NCBI GenBank assembly: GCA_029339195.1 | Contig: JAPTJF010000333.1 | Span: 1-64,000 of the forward strand | Origin: Micractinium sp. NFX-FRZ | Lineage: Eukaryota > Chlorophyta > Trebouxiophyceae > Chlorellales > Chlorellaceae | Length of the DNA: 64,000 nt | Direction: 5' to 3' | In this document: piece by piece, positions 21,152 to 32,859 of the stretch | How positions within the stretch are numbered: the stretch's first letter is position 1 | Layout: each line of letters starts with the position of its first letter | Notes under the pieces: generated by a model | Seen by the model: the letters and a program-made list of their open reading frames with translations, nothing else | Told to the model about the DNA's origin: nothing | The model's database searches: none | Program-made: the position numbers and the translations under genes

Positions 21152-22455
21152 GCCTGGCCGTAGCAACCCACCCGGCCTTGAGCAGCTTCTGAGCTCCCCA
21201 GCGCTCGGTACTAGTGCTGTGCCTCCCACCTGACCAGGCAGGCAGTTCAGAAAGGACGCTTCAAGCGTGTGGCACCCGCTGCTGCTGCCTGCAGCCTCTG
21301 CTTCCCGCCCACCAACCTGCCTGCTTCCCTGCTCGCCACCAGGCCCGCCAACCATGCCCGCCACACTGCCCCGAGCAACCACGGGCCTCTCAAGGAGCGC
21401 CCTTTCCTGGCGTCAAAACACGTTGGGCCAGCAACCCCTCCCTTGGAACACTGCCGTGCACACCCTGCACCTGTATGCCCTGCACTTTTCTGCCCCTGCC
21501 ACCGTGTCGCCAGTACCGTAGCCAAACCTGTCATGTTCCCCACTACCCCCCTTGCCTTGACTGCAATTTGCACGCCCCCCCACCTATGGCCCGCCACCCG
21601 CGAACGGCTCCCTGCACTGCAAGCCTAGCTGTAGTCAGAAGAGTGCACACCCAGTTCACAACATATTCACGCCCTCCCTGCCATAGCCCCACCCCTCCCC
21701 CACCTCGCTGTGTGCGCTCTGGAGCCGCCGCAGGCATGCATGCTTGCGCCCTGCCCACAAGAAACCTGCCTGTCCTGAGCTGCTGCCCCACCGGGCAGCT
21801 TTCATTCTTGGGCTGCTTTCATTTAGAGTGCGCCTGCCCGTACATCCCCACATTGCCCCTACCCCCTTTCGGCAAGACACCCCTGCCTGTCTGGACCCTG
21901 CTCCTGACGCCCGCTGGCTTGTTGCTCAGCACATGATTAACATCAGGGCAGTGAATATTCAGTCAAAACCGAGGATTGGCAAGAGTTTGTAGTGAAGGGG
22001 GGTTGGGTGCTATTGGAAAAGAAGTCAGGCTACTAGGCAATAGGAGGGGCCTGCCTTGAAATGTGCCAGCCGGGCTAGGCGGCTGACACGCAAGGCAGGC
22101 AACAGGGTGGCAATGAAAAAGGCAAGCTAGCAAGGGGTAGGGAGGGGCACGGCAAGGTCACGGGAGCTATCTCATAGTGGCGTCTGTCAAAGTCAAGAGG
22201 TACAGACGCTCTCGCTCGGAAGAGGGATACAGGGGAGAGCAGGCAGTAAGTTATAGCAGAGGTCAGGCGTGCCGCCCGGCTGGCGGGCGGGCAGGCGCCG
22301 CAGCGGGAGGGGCATGGTCACAGTGAAATGGGTGGGGGCGGGAGTCACGGCTGGCACGGGAGAGGGGCGGGCGAGCGGCTGGCAGCAGCGGCGGCAGGCA
22401 CAGTAGCTGCCGGCACGCCGCCGCTCAAGCACTTTTTGAACAGCCAAGAACTGTT
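21152..22455. other. Convergent intergenic region, nothing recognised
   Basis: This is the region between two stop codons in tail-to-tail genes. It is Cys/Pro-coding-like in every frame, a sign of C-rich non-coding sequence. No RNA gene, repeat family or TGTAA signal was recognised. Confidence 0.5.
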
Positions 22456-22770
22456 TCAGGCGGACATGAGCGCCTCACGCAGGCCGTCGGTGCCGGTAGT
22501 GTCAATCTGGATGCGCCGTGTGTCCACCAGCGGGTGCTGCCCCACTGACGTGGGTGCTGCCGCCGCCGCCTGCTGCGCCTGCTGTGCCTGCTGAGTTGGC
22601 AGGTCGCTGCCCATAAAGAGCTCCTGCAGGTCGTCGGCGCTGTCCAGGCAGTGGGCGATGCCGGCAGGGATGGAGGCTGCCGCAAGGGCGACTGCAGGAC
22701 AAGGCGGGAGCGGCGGGCGGCGGCGGCGGCGGCGGTGAGCAGTTTGCCATGGGGGCTGGGGTGACAACAT
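22456..22770 (-). CDS. Unknown protein, C-terminal exon or small ORF (104 aa)
   Basis: The stretch VALAAASIPAGIAHCLDSAD, DLQELFMGSDLPTQQAQ and RRIQIDTTGTDGLREALMSA has real coding character. An ATG at 22770 opens the frame with an Arg-rich (CGC)n segment. An acceptor CTGCAG just before the TCGCCCTTG segment (about 22695) suggests this could instead be the last exon of a longer minus-strand gene. Upstream, an open frame with ATG at 23236 (MAETALRRRFSRRICRGLRG) runs to 22783 but could not be joined confidently. No family was recognised. Confidence 0.4.
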   Translation of the reverse strand: MLSPQPPWQTAHRRRRRRPPLPPCPAVALAAASIPAGIAHCLDSADDLQELFMGSDLPTQQAQQAQQAAAAAPTSVGQHPLVDTRRIQIDTTGTDGLREALMSA

Positions 22771-23867
22771 AGGGGCGGGGTTTCAGCACTGTATCGGTTC
22801 CGCCGCTTGCAGGGCGTGGAAGCCCAGCGTCGGGCCTGCTTCAGAGGCCTCCGGCTGGCGCAAGGCCGCAATGCGGCGGGAATGCCGTGGCGCCACCGGT
22901 GGACACTGCCCGCTCTCCCTGCCGACCCCGCAACCCTCCTTGGCAGCGCGGCCGTGCCCGTTTTGGGACGCACTTGTCTGCGGGATGCTGCTCATCGCGG
23001 GTTGGTTGACGGAGTCGGGTGTGGAACAGGGGAGTCCGGAGAGTGAAGAGGCTTTGGCTTTCAGAGAATAAGGACCTTCAAAGAGAGCTGGAGAAGAAGT
23101 AGGGGCTGGGGTCAAGTAAACAGGCTCGTGAAGTGCTAACTTGTTACGTAGCGTCAAGTCAGCCGTCAGAACCACGCCACGCAAACCACGGCAGATCCGG
23201 CGGCTAAATCTTCGGCGTAGCGCCGTTTCAGCCATGGCATGGACATGTGGAGGTCGCGGGCGAGGCGGGCCATGCAAGATGGTGCCGCCATGCAAGATGG
23301 TTGGCGGCGGCGCCGCTCCAAGGCGTGCTTCTGCCCCGCTCGCCCCTGCACCACAGCACCCCTGCCCTCCTACCGGAGTATCATTGCTAGTGCGCGTACA
23401 ACTATTACTGTCGGATAGGAAATGCAAGTGCTACAGAGCTGACAAAGAAAAGGACGGGGAGGCCGAGCAACGGTGGGGAGGGGCACACAGAAAGGGGGGG
23501 CCAGCGGCTCCTGGCAGAGCGGCAGAGGACGAGTGTCAACCAAATGGGGATGAATGGGCCCAGACCATCCCAATGCGGGGGGAGGGCGCGTCAGTGGTTT
23601 CAGTTGCGTGGGCAGGGGTGGCTCGCAGCCAGCGTGGCATGCACGAGACGGGCTTCTCTCCGCCACGGGGCGCACGGCGGGTTCAGGGCGCGGCAGGCAA
23701 GCCCACAGTCTTTGCAAGCGACAATGGCATGCGTAGCTCAGAGCCGGCCCTAGGGAGAATGAGCGGAGCCCAAGAGCTCTGGCTCAGTGCCAGGCGCTGC
23801 GTCGGCGGCCAGCTCAGCATCCTGCTTACGGCAGCAGCGCAGTTCAGCGCCTTGCTAGCATAGCAGC

Positions 23868-26800
23868 TCAGAACTTCGGGGGCACCCAGCGCTCGATCGA
23901 ATCGACGCGCTCAAAGCCGGCGCCGGAGGAGTGGATGCCGCAAGAGTCGCCTGCAGGAGCAGGAGCAGGCACCAAGGGGCAGTGGGGACCAGTGCAAGAG
24001 TGTGGGGAGCGGGTGTCGCACGGGTAGTGCACACCCACACAGCCGGCCAGGCACTTGCACACGCACCAGTGCACACGAGACACTAGCAAGGAGGTCAGGG
24101 TGGTACCCGGGTCCTCAGGAAGACAAAAAAGCGTACTGGTCCCAGTAACTCCCACAAGGCTGACTCCTTCGGCTGCACACCCACGTACCGCCATGTGTGC
24201 ACTGCTCCTGAACCTCCTGCGCTGCTCCACGCCCCACTATCGCACACCACGCACAGCCAAGAGTTTGAGAATGTTCAACAGAGAGACAACCAAACCATGC
24301 AATGCCTCTCACCGTCGTGCCCGTAGTGCTCCTGGTACTCGCCGCTGCGCCGGCGCCCGCCCTTGTTGTCGAACACGCGGAACCAGTTGTAGAAGCCGCT
24401 GCATAGAGGGTACAAAACGGGGGGCTGCGGGGTGAGGACACTGGGGCGGAGAGGGGGCCCAATCCTGCAAGTACCACACGCTCCTGCCCTCGCCCCCAGC
24501 TGGGGAGTGTGAGTGAACCCGTCGGCCCCCGCCCCCATCCCCCATCAGATGTGTGCAGCTGCCGCGCAGCCTGCCCTCCAATCCATGAAGACACTCCCCA
24601 TGAGGGTGCAGCCCAACCTCCTCCAACACAACCAGTATGCCCGAGAGCCGAGGGCAACGCACCCCTTGAGGCCGTCCAGGTTGGTGCAAGGCCCCGCGTG
24701 TCGATAGATCAGGAACCCTCACGCCGTCTAGTCATGTTGCAGTGAACCCTCCCACGCTCCCTTTTCCCTTCCCCACACACCGCACACACGCGCACGCTCA
24801 AACACACGGTCACAGCCACCCATGCATTGCCAGGAGGCAGCGGTGTGCCTGCGGCTCACCCCTTGAGGCCGACCAGGTTGGTGTAGCCGGCGCCGTCCAG
24901 GATTTCCAGTGCGTCAATCGAGTAGGTGCGGCCGTCGGAGCAGCCGATGAGCAGCGGGGTGTCCTTGTTGGGGAAGCGCTTCTCGACCTGCGGGGGCGGG
25001 CACATTGCAGGGGGGGCGGGGGCGGGTGAGCACATGGGCAGCAGTCAGTGGGCAGCGGGGCGTACTTGTTAGGGAGGCGCTTCTAGACCTGCGGGCGGCA
25101 CCAGCAAACAACCAATGCTTGGTGCACTGTGCAGCAGGGGGCATCGCCCTCCTGCCCTCCTGCTCAGCATCTGCCGTGAGCGTTCCACGTTGTTTCCACC
25201 CCAGAAACCTTTGCTGTACCGCCATGCAATGCTGCAGGGGCGCCACATGTGCAGCAGGGGCGCCCCACCTGCGCCTCTCACACATCGCTGTCCTCCTGTA
25301 CCGCCCCCCCTGAGCATTTCCCACTTTCACCATTTGTTACAACTGTTCACTGTCCCACCAGTGCAGCAGGGGCGCCTCACCTGGGCCACAAACCACAAAC
25401 ATGTCGCTTCCCTCTTCACCAACCCCCCGGTGAGTGTCGCGCTGCTCACGCCTAACATGGTTCCAGCTTGCCACTTGTACCAATGACTGGCACCTCACCT
25501 GGGCCACAAACTGGTCATTGTCCTCCTTCACCATCTCCCGCTTCCTCGTCTCCGAGTCAAACTTCCACTTGGCGTTCATGATGGGGATGTTGACGCACCC
25601 GCGCCACTTGCCCGCCTGCAGGCAGGCGGAGAGGGGGGGGCAGGGTCGGCAAGGCGGCTGCGTGCAGGCGGGTGCCGACGGCTGGGGGGAGGGAGACGGG
25701 GCGAGCTGCCACAGGAGTGAAGTCTCAGCTATCAGCTGCTTTGTATCGGGCGTGGCGTGCGTGCCCCACGCGCTCACCTGGCCGCGCGATGGCCACCAAA
25801 GCCGGTCGGCCGGCCAGGCAGCGGCATTCTAGTGCAGGCAGCGGCATTCTAGTGCCCCTGAAAGGCCCTTCCCCCCTGCCCCCTCCCTCTCCCCAGGCCT
25901 GTGTTCCCTCCCCTCAGCCCCAGGCACAGTGCGTACATGCAGGCACAGCGCCCCAGGGTTTGTGTACATGCTTCTAAAGCAACACGGTTAGCAGCAGCAC
26001 CTGGAGCGTTAGCGCACACGCCTCCAACCAGGAATAAACTATCAAAAGCTCTTAATGATATTATTGTGTATTAAAAACATTAGCAGGCAGATGACACAGG
26101 CAGGGTTCAGGTGATCACATGGCCAGCAACGGGCACGGGCATGAGCTCACCGCGTCGAGCTCCAGAGTGGGGCGCACATCCAGGTACGTGTAGCCGCCCT
26201 TCTCAATCAGGCACTGCAGGGAGGGAGGGAGGGGGTGGGGTTGAGACGGGTGGGCGGCCGGGAGAGACGCCGGCGGCTGGGGTTTGAGAAGGCGAGGGCT
26301 GTCGTCGACGCCAGCAGGGTCGTGGCTGGAGGGCCAGAGGCATGGATAGCCGTCCTCCTCAACCAGAGAGGCAAGTGAAGGGAAGAGAGGGGCGGAGAGT
26401 GTGGCGGGGCAGGGCGCGGGGTTTGGGCAGGCAGGCGGGCGCGACCTGTCCCTTGACATGTGGATCGCCGAACACCTCACCCCCAATCCCCACACATGCG
26501 GGTTGCCAAACCAACCAACCTCACCCGCGCCTCCTCCACAGTCGCAATCATTTTGTCGGGAAAGTTGGCCAGGGTCTCCGCCGTGAAATCGGGGTCCGTC
26601 CACTCGTACACCATGCCCTCCGCAACAGCTGCACAGAAGGGGAAGAGGAGGCGGGCGGGCTCGGGGGTGTCAGGATGTGCAGGGGAGCGGGGCAGGGAAG
26701 GAGCAGAGGCGGGGGCGGAAGTTGGGGTCAAATCCGCTGCCGCACCACATGCCCTCAGCCAACCCTGCAGGAGGGCACCAGGGTGCATACTGGAGAGCAG

Positions 26801-27261
26801 GCAGCGCGGGCGCAGGAGTGGCATGCACAAGTGGCGGCATGCGGTGGGGGAGGAGGGAGGGAGGGAGGGAGGCAGTGCTTGATTGGCAAGCTACCCAACG
26901 GGCCGCAACGATGCGTCCTGTCGTCTCTTGGACGCAGAATGAGGGGGTCACAGCAGGTGCCCATGCTGAGGGGGCAGATGCAGCCAGGCGCCGGCGCACA
27001 AGGGCGCTCCCCAGGGCAGACAGCTGAGACGGAAACGCGGACGCGTGCCGGCTAGTGCGCAGCTTACAATGCAGGCGGCGCTTCCTGGGTGGCGGCAGCA
27101 AGACAGGACACAAGCTGTTCCCCGCTCCTCGCACCTGCCACGCGCAGCTGCCGCCGTGGCGCCGCCGAACGGCGGCGCAGCGCCGTCGCTTGGAAGGCTG
27201 CGCCGCTGCTGGCGGGCTTCACCGCCCGCGTGCGTTGCACTGCAAGATGTGGGCACGGCAA
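23868..27261 (-). CDS. Rhodanese-like (sulfurtransferase) domain protein, plastid type; 5' exon incomplete
   Basis: Minus-strand exons: about 27261-27135 (start unresolved), 26628-26525, 26213-26151, 25615-25499, 24987-24860, 24398-24313, 23950-23868. All junctions are in phase. Exon 1 is Arg/Ala/Ser-rich (AVKPASSGAAFQATALRRRS), as in a transit peptide, but has no in-frame ATG after the TAG at about 27298, so a further 5' exon is needed. The rhodanese fold reads YTYLDVRPTLELDA, GCVNIPIMNAKW, FPNKDTPLLIGCSDGRTYSI (active-site Cys at the loop start), LDGAGYTNLVGLKGGFYNWF. The acidic/aromatic tail ends ERWVPPKF. It resembles plant plastid single-domain rhodaneses (STR group). Nearly every intron carries an exon-edge echo. 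Confidence 0.88.
24661..24690 (-). repeat. Echo of rhodanese exon end (VGLKG donor)
   Basis: ACCCCTTGAGGCCGTCCAGG followed by TTGGTG matches the true boundary ACCCCTTGAGGCCGACCAGG at 24858-24877 with one change. It lies in the downstream intron. Confidence 0.85.
25055..25095 (-). repeat. Echo of rhodanese exon start (VEKRFPNKDTP)
   Basis: CGTACTTGTTAGGGAGGCGC followed by TTCTAGACCTGCGGG copies the true start of the exon at 24987 (TGTCCTTGTTGGGGAAGCGC, TTCTCGACCTGCGGG). The echo now contains a stop in the exon frame. Confidence 0.85.
25373..25400 (-). repeat. Echo of rhodanese exon end (FVAQ donor)
   Basis: GCCTCACCTGGGCCACAAAC repeats the real exon boundary at 25493-25512, in the next intron downstream on the minus strand. 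Confidence 0.8.
26325..26372 (-). repeat. Echo of rhodanese exon start (LIEKGGYTYLD)
   Basis: On the minus strand the segment reads LVEEDGYPCLW, against LIEKGGYTYLD of the true exon at 26213. The echo is about 130 bases upstream and more diverged than the others. Confidence 0.65.
26715..26770 (-). repeat. Echo of rhodanese exon start (VAEGMVYEWTDPDF)
   Basis: Following a CTGCAG acceptor on the minus strand, the segment reads AEGMWCGSGFDPNF, against AEGMVYEWTDPDF of the true exon at 26628. Confidence 0.7.
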
Positions 27262-27339
27262 AGCGGTGGGCGAGACCTGGGTGTTGCTGCCCAGCTACCG
27301 CCGAAGATTCGCCTCGCTGGCGCAACCCTCACCACCAAG

Positions 27340-28926
27340 TGAGCTCGGCAGTTTGTGGTGCGCGCACGATGCACATCATTCGTCCCGCTCACCATTGACG
27401 GCGGCCGCTGCGGTGCTGGCGCGGACTGCGAGTCTGGCCATGCTGCAAGGCTGTGTTCCTCTCCAACTGGCCCGCTCTCCAGCACTGGCAAGCTACTCCG
27501 ATGACTCCAAATTGACGCCACGTGCGTGCAACGAGGCGTGCACGCTCTTGGCACCCGTCCTATCTCACCCTGCTGGGCACGCTGGGAGTGGCGTGTGGGT
27601 GACTTGGCTTTGCGTCAAGCCCCTCAACCTGGGGCCCAAGCCGCCTCTACCAATCCCATCACCTACCAACCACTGATGAACTGCGCTTCTGAACACCAAA
27701 AGGACCCTTCAACGGCCAGGAACGTGCCCCTGCCACCCAGCTTTGCCACCGTGGGCACCAGCAAGCATAGCTCGCCCAAGCGCTGCCCTCGGCCACTGCC
27801 GATGCGCGTGGTCCGCGGCGTCACAATTCAGCCGATTCTCAGATCATGTTCCAATGAAGTTGCATCTGTAGTGGGTATCTAGTCTGGTTGATTACATACC
27901 CGTGGTTCGAGGGGCCATTGGCCTTGATGGCCACTGAGGGCAGACGGTGGCGGGCACTGTTCGATGCAAGGCGGGCCCTTTCAACCAGCGCCTGCCCCTC
28001 AATTTATACACAACACCCCTGGCCATGGCCTGACATGTGCGCTGCGCAGGTAAGGAGAGGTCACACAGGGCAGCACCACTGCTGTGCAAGGATGATCGCT
28101 AAAAGGCGAGGGGGGTCGAGGGTGGGGCAGGGCGGGTGTAAAGTCGGGCGGAGGACAGGCCACAGGACAGGCCGTGATGCACAGAGGCAGTGGCATAGCC
28201 TCAAGTGGCATACCTCCGTGAAGAAAAAGGAGGGGGGTTACCGGATATATGGCCGGGCAAATACACAGAGGAAGCAGTGCGGGACTGAGCGCTATGCGGA
28301 AGGAGGCTGCTGGCATGCAGGCATGGCGGATGGGGGGTGAGGCAGGGGAGTGTGAAGGGGTGCGGATGCCTCGAGGGTGATGCAGGCAGGGGTACTGAAC
28401 GATGGAGGGGGACGGGCAGGCGAGGGTGAGTGACGAGCGGGGACATGCAGGCAGGCAGGCAGGCACGCAGGAGGGTAGATGGGGTTGGCGTGGGAACAGG
28501 GGACGAATGAGGACTGGAGTGTTGATGGGGTGGGATTACGTGGCGACGTGGCAGTGTGTTGCTAACAAGGGTAGAGGCATAGATGCGATACAATGCAAAC
28601 GTACTGACCCGAATGCAGAGAGGCAGTGAGAGAGGGTGGCAGCGGTGGCGGTGGGATGGCAGGCATGTCATGCAGGCGGGCAGCCTAAGGGCGGCGGAAA
28701 AGGGCAGCGAGCATGCCTAGGGCGCAGGTAACTGAGTGTCGGAATGCAGAGGGTGCTTGGATTGCGGAGGAGCCAGCAGATGGGGCTGGGACCAGGCCCG
28801 CCAATCCCCAGTGTGTGCCTTGAAGAACCCGCCACGTGCGGGGAGGGTGTGGCGGGGCCTGGAAAACGACGCTGCATGGGCACGCATATTGCTCAGCACT
28901 GTGTGTTCAGTGCTGCTTGCGAGCAC
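27340..28926. other. Intergenic region with GGCA-type short repeats
   Basis: It lies between the 5' end of the rhodanese gene and the 3' end of the first tandem membrane-protein gene. Open frames have no recognisable motifs. A run of about five GCAG/GGCA units lies near 28445-28470. A further 5' exon of the rhodanese gene may sit at its left end. Confidence 0.4.
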
Positions 28927-30021
28927 TCAGAGTATGATGTAAGGGAGGAAAGAGAAGGCCCAGCCTGATTGAGGGCCGCTCATGCCGGCGTTGCGCCGCG
29001 TGGCCTCCCGCCGTGCCGCCTCCCGCTCCTCCATCCCAGCCAGGTACGCCGCCCGCTGCGCCTCGCCGCTGCCCCTCCTGCTGCTGCCGCTGGCGCTGCT
29101 GATCCTGCTGCCGCGGCCGGTGCTGGTGCGCGGGGTGGAGGGGGCGGCGGGGCCTGGGCTACAGCGGGCAGCGGGGCTGGCGCCGGCAGCACTGCACCCC
29201 GGATCTGCAAGCACCAGGCGGCAGGGCGGGCAGAGGCCAGCAGGGCAGGGTGTCAGTCGGGCGTGCCCTGGCACCACGAACTCAGCGCTGCAGCAGCACC
29301 CCTGCGCACGGGATCCAGCACAGCAATGCTCGGACGGTGATGCAGGTCAGGCCAGGAGGCTGTTGGCACCAAGCATACCTGTGTGAAGCATGTAGGGCAG
29401 GCCCACCCAGGCGGACTCATCCGGCTGAATAACAACCACTGCCACTGACCCCAGCTGCTGTGCCCTCAGCAGACCGCCTTCCTCCGACTTGCCACCCGCA
29501 GGGCCCTGTTGCTGCACACCCCCAGCTGCGCTGCTGCCGCGGCCGCCGGCGGCGCCGCTGCTGCTGGCTGGGCTGCGGGCGTCGGGGGGGCTGGCTGCCG
29601 CCGCCACACGCTGCCGCCAGGGCCACACTGTGCGCATGCTGCTGATGTTCTTGTTGCTCCACAGCAGCCAAACGAGCAGGCCAAAGACCAGTACGGCAGA
29701 CAAGGCGACGGTGCCACAGACGATTGCAACTGCAAGCAGGACGGGGTGACGGCGGTGGGCAGGAGGCGGCGGAGGCGGCCTGCCGCCGGGGCCCCTCGGT
29801 CCCAAATCAAAACTCGTTAGCATGCCAGCATGCTACCTGGAGCCTGCAGCTTGCTGCCGACCAAAAGCACTCTATCGCAGACGCTCGTTGCGTCTCAAAT
29901 GTAACAGCCCTAGTCCTTGCAGCACCTCATCTGCCACCCGTGCAGGTTTCCAACGCTCAGCGGGCCGTAATCGGCTCACCTGTGCGGCTGGGGGTGCCCT
30001 CCAGCATAAGCGCCGCCCGCC
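28927..30021 (-). CDS. Tandem single-pass membrane protein, copy 1 (N-terminus not found)
   Basis: Minus-strand exons 30021-29980, 29729-29379 and 29204-28927, all joined in phase 1, give at least 222 residues. Layout: short extracytoplasmic piece, one strong transmembrane helix (VAIVCGTVALSAVLVFGLLV then WLLW), Ala/Ser/Gly-rich linker, the motif SVAVVVIQPDESAWVG, Ser/Arg-rich stretch, and an Arg/Glu helix (YLAGMEEREAARREATRR) ending FSFLPYIIL. The two neighbours at 30.8-32.3 and 32.9-34.2 kb share the intron phases, the QPD-S motif and the C-terminal helix, so this is one family. In copy 1 the middle two exons are fused. No known family or function was recognised. The first exon, presumably with a signal peptide, could not be located. 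Confidence 0.68.
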
Positions 30022-30215
30022 CTACAGGTCCCCGCCTAGCGCTGCTGGGGCGTGTGCTGCGAAAGTGGAGCCCGGCTGGGGCCTTAGGACCTTGGAAGTA
30101 AGCGCGGAGCCTCTTGATATCGAATCTGCAGTGAAGTGGTCCTGCCTGTCCTACCAGGTGTGTGGTCAGCGGCCGCCAGGCGGCAATATCCACACCACCT
30201 GCCCGGCCACACATT

Positions 30216-30245
30216 GACTGTAAGGGACTGTAAGGGACTGTAAGG
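30216..30245. repeat. Three tandem GACTGTAAGG units
   Basis: A decanucleotide, GACTGTAAGG, is repeated three times without interruption. Each unit contains TGTAA, the plus-strand form of the algal polyadenylation signal. No plus-strand gene ends here, so the resemblance may be chance. Confidence 0.85.
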
Positions 30246-30843
30246 GAGCCCACGGCGACAACAATGCAGCTCTTTCAACAAGGTCTTCGTTCAAGCATCT
30301 TCCATTCGCGTGTCCCTCCTGTTTGGACCTTGGCAGCCTTGCCGCAACCCGTGCCAAGTCTGGGGCACAGTGGGATACCGCCCGCAAACCGTTTGCAGAC
30401 TGCACCAGAAGCTCACTTTGGCCGTTGTTAATACGAGGACATGCGGATGTCAGGAGGCACGACTTCTTGCAAACTGATATGCTCGGACAACAGGTTGAGG
30501 GCTGTGCTGCGGTGACACAAATGGCTGGCCAACTGTGAGGCAGCGGATACCGTGGCGCCGGGCAATGCAAGGTGGAGGCAAGGCGTGAGGCATAGGGGGC
30601 ATGGCAGTAAGCCGACCCAGGCTGAAACACATGAAACCTCAAGGAGTGGGCCCAGGACAAATGAGCCCCTGCCAGTGGGCTTCTGAGGCCTCTCGTCACA
30701 GGCCAGGCAGGCAGAGCGAGGGAGGCGCGGGCGGGAAGGGTGATGCCGGCGTGCTGCAAGGGGCGCCGCACCACCCCTGCCCCCATCACATCTCTCTGCA
30801 CATCCGTCAAAGCAGCCATGGGCCGCAAACGACGGCCAGCGGG

Positions 30844-32295
30844 CTACAGGGGGGCCATGGGGAAGGCGCCCCACAGCAGCTGCCCCACACCTGCAACCCC
30901 TCCAGCCGCCAGGTGGGCCATGCGCGCATACGCCACGCTCTCTCGCCGTGCCTCCTCCTCTGCCGCCAGATACTCCGCCCCCGCCATCCAGGCCTGGCGT
31001 GGGGGGCGCACATTCGAGTCCCCGCCAGATGGCGCGCGAGAGGGTGGCCCGTCACCGCCAGCTGGCACCTCGCCGCCAGCTGGCACCCCCAGGCCCGACT
31101 CCAAGTCCTTGATGCTGTCGCCGTCGCACCCGTCTGCTTCAAGTTCAAATCAAAGGGGAAGCAGGGAGCGTGCAGACCCTTTTAGCAAGGCAACGTTGGA
31201 GTGAGTAGCACAGGATACATGGGGTGGCGTGTGAGCATGGTGGGCGAGGGCTGTGCAGGCAGGCAGGGCGGGCGAGGAAACGCAGGCAGAAATCCGATGC
31301 CCATGCTGTCGAGCACTACTCCCTTGCGCAAGCGTTGCAAGCAGCGGCCCCGCCCTTTCCGCCACCCAACCCCTCATCCTGACGGGATGCTACAGGCTGG
31401 GTGTGAGCAGCAGACTAGGCTGCCCCATCCCCGCAACCCACCCACCCACCCACCACCACCCACCTGTGCTGCCCTGGCTCGTGCACGAGACGCCCACCGA
31501 GGCCGAGCGGTCCGGCTGTACCACGAGCACGGTGGCAGAGGCTGCCTTACCAAGCGGCGGCACACCAGCAGGCGGTGGGTGGCGGGGCGGGCAGGCCCGG
31601 CCAGGCATGCCTGCAGGCAGGTTGCATGCCAGCCGCTTGTGAGTCAATACAGACTCGGAAATGACTCCACTCAAGGCAACGCACAACCCAGAGCTCTTGA
31701 GTAGGGCTCCCCTCAAGAGCGACTTGAGCTCTATTACAACCTTGGGAGGGCTGCGTCGGGTGTCTCCAGGGTGGCGGGGCGCGCACTCAATTGTGGGCTG
31801 CATGCAGGTACCGGGGCCGCCCAGGTGCCAGCGCTGTAGTGCCTGTGCAGGACAAGTGCCTCCTCACCTTCTGGCCTGCCGCTGCGGCGCTCAGCAGGCT
31901 CGTCGCACCCGCAGCAGCACCTGCGCTGCCACAGCACCCACAGCGTGCCGGCCACCACCCACAGCGTCACCCCCGCCACGGTGGCGGCAATGGCGACACC
32001 TGGCATCAGGAGGGGCGGTTGAGAGGCACCCCTGACGTCAGAGTTTCATGATGCGTGACGAGCTGATGCAGCCCGTAATGAGCAGTCATGTGCGGCCATG
32101 ACATTGTGTGGGGCACAGGTGGGAAGTAGCCACCGGTGTCAGGCCGGCGCATTTGCACATGCAGCCACAGACAGTCAAACCAAGGCTCACCGGGGCTGGA
32201 GGGGCCCCTGCCCAGGTCTGGCAGCAGGGCGGGCGCTGGCGGCGCGGGCGCTGAGAGCGGCGCCGCCACCGCCGGCCCCAGCAGCGCTGGTTCGA
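30844..32295 (-). CDS. Tandem single-pass membrane protein, copy 2 (N-terminus not found)
   Basis: Minus-strand exons 32295-32191, 31999-31868, 31610-31464 and 31133-30844, all phase 1, give at least 223 residues. The order is a Pro/Ala-rich outer segment (VEPALLGPAVAAPLSAPAPP), one transmembrane helix (GVAIAATVAGVTLWVVAGTL), a juxtamembrane Cys cluster (RRCCCGCD) suggesting acylation, the motif SATVLVVQPDRSASVG, a GGEVPAGG repeat, and the C-terminal helix WMAGAEYLAAEEEARRES ending LLWGAFPMAPL. It is closest to copy 3 in layout and sequence. The outer segment, single helix and basic/Cys inner face fit a type I plasma-membrane or endomembrane protein. Function is unknown. Confidence 0.72.
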
Positions 32296-32786
32296 CTGCA
32301 GGCGCGCCAAGCATTCTGGGCTATCCCCGTGTAGCCTTTCCAAATGCAAGTGCGCGAAGCGCAGCCCAGAGAGGCCGACAAGAGCCGTTGGACGGCGATG
32401 GGGGGAGGGAAGGTGGGAGTGAAGGTGGTGATGGGCAAAGGACCAGATCCGTCTGTCTGCAGATTTTGTTTCTAGCGGCAAGGGGACCCCCTGTTTGCGC
32501 GTCTCTTCGCCTTGGAGCCATTCCAAGGACGTGGAGTCGCGCCTTGTCAGAGAGCCACGTCCCAACCTTCTTCCAGCCAATCGTTTGCTTGCGGCTGGCG
32601 TGACCGCTCGACTTCATGCTACTCTTGATCTTGGATCGATCAATCTGTGACATGCACAGTCCACCTGGGGAAAGTTTGGGACAGCTGGGGCCTGTGTGCC
32701 AGATACTGCCGCAGTGCGGGTGCGGTGGGAGCGGCGGGAGCAGTGCGCCCCTGCCCTTGCTCACTGGACCCTCCCTGCTGTGCGCC

Positions 32787-32791
32787 TTACA
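32787..32791 (-). terminator. TGTAA polyadenylation signal, tandem membrane protein copy 3
   Basis: TGTAA on the minus strand lies about 70 bases after the stop codon at 32860, at the position expected for a green-algal polyadenylation signal. Confidence 0.6.
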
Positions 32792-32859
32792 CCCTTCAGA
32801 AACCACAGAAGAGCACGTGCACAAGGGCGAGCGGCATTCAAAAGGATCAAAGTAGCGGC

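Noticed and set aside
23141..23863. 240-codon plus-strand open frame
   Set aside because: Arg/Gly/Pro-rich with no motif, in the region between the rhodanese 3' end and the 104-residue ORF. It reads as non-coding.
30216..30245. Triple TGTAA as a strong plus-strand polyadenylation cluster
   Set aside because: No plus-strand coding exon was found upstream within a reasonable distance, so the tandem decamer is recorded only as a repeat.
30166..30828. 220-codon minus-strand open frame downstream of tandem membrane protein copy 2
   Set aside because: It starts just after the copy 2 stop, has no counterpart after copy 3, and shows no family motif. Most likely 3' untranslated and intergenic sequence.
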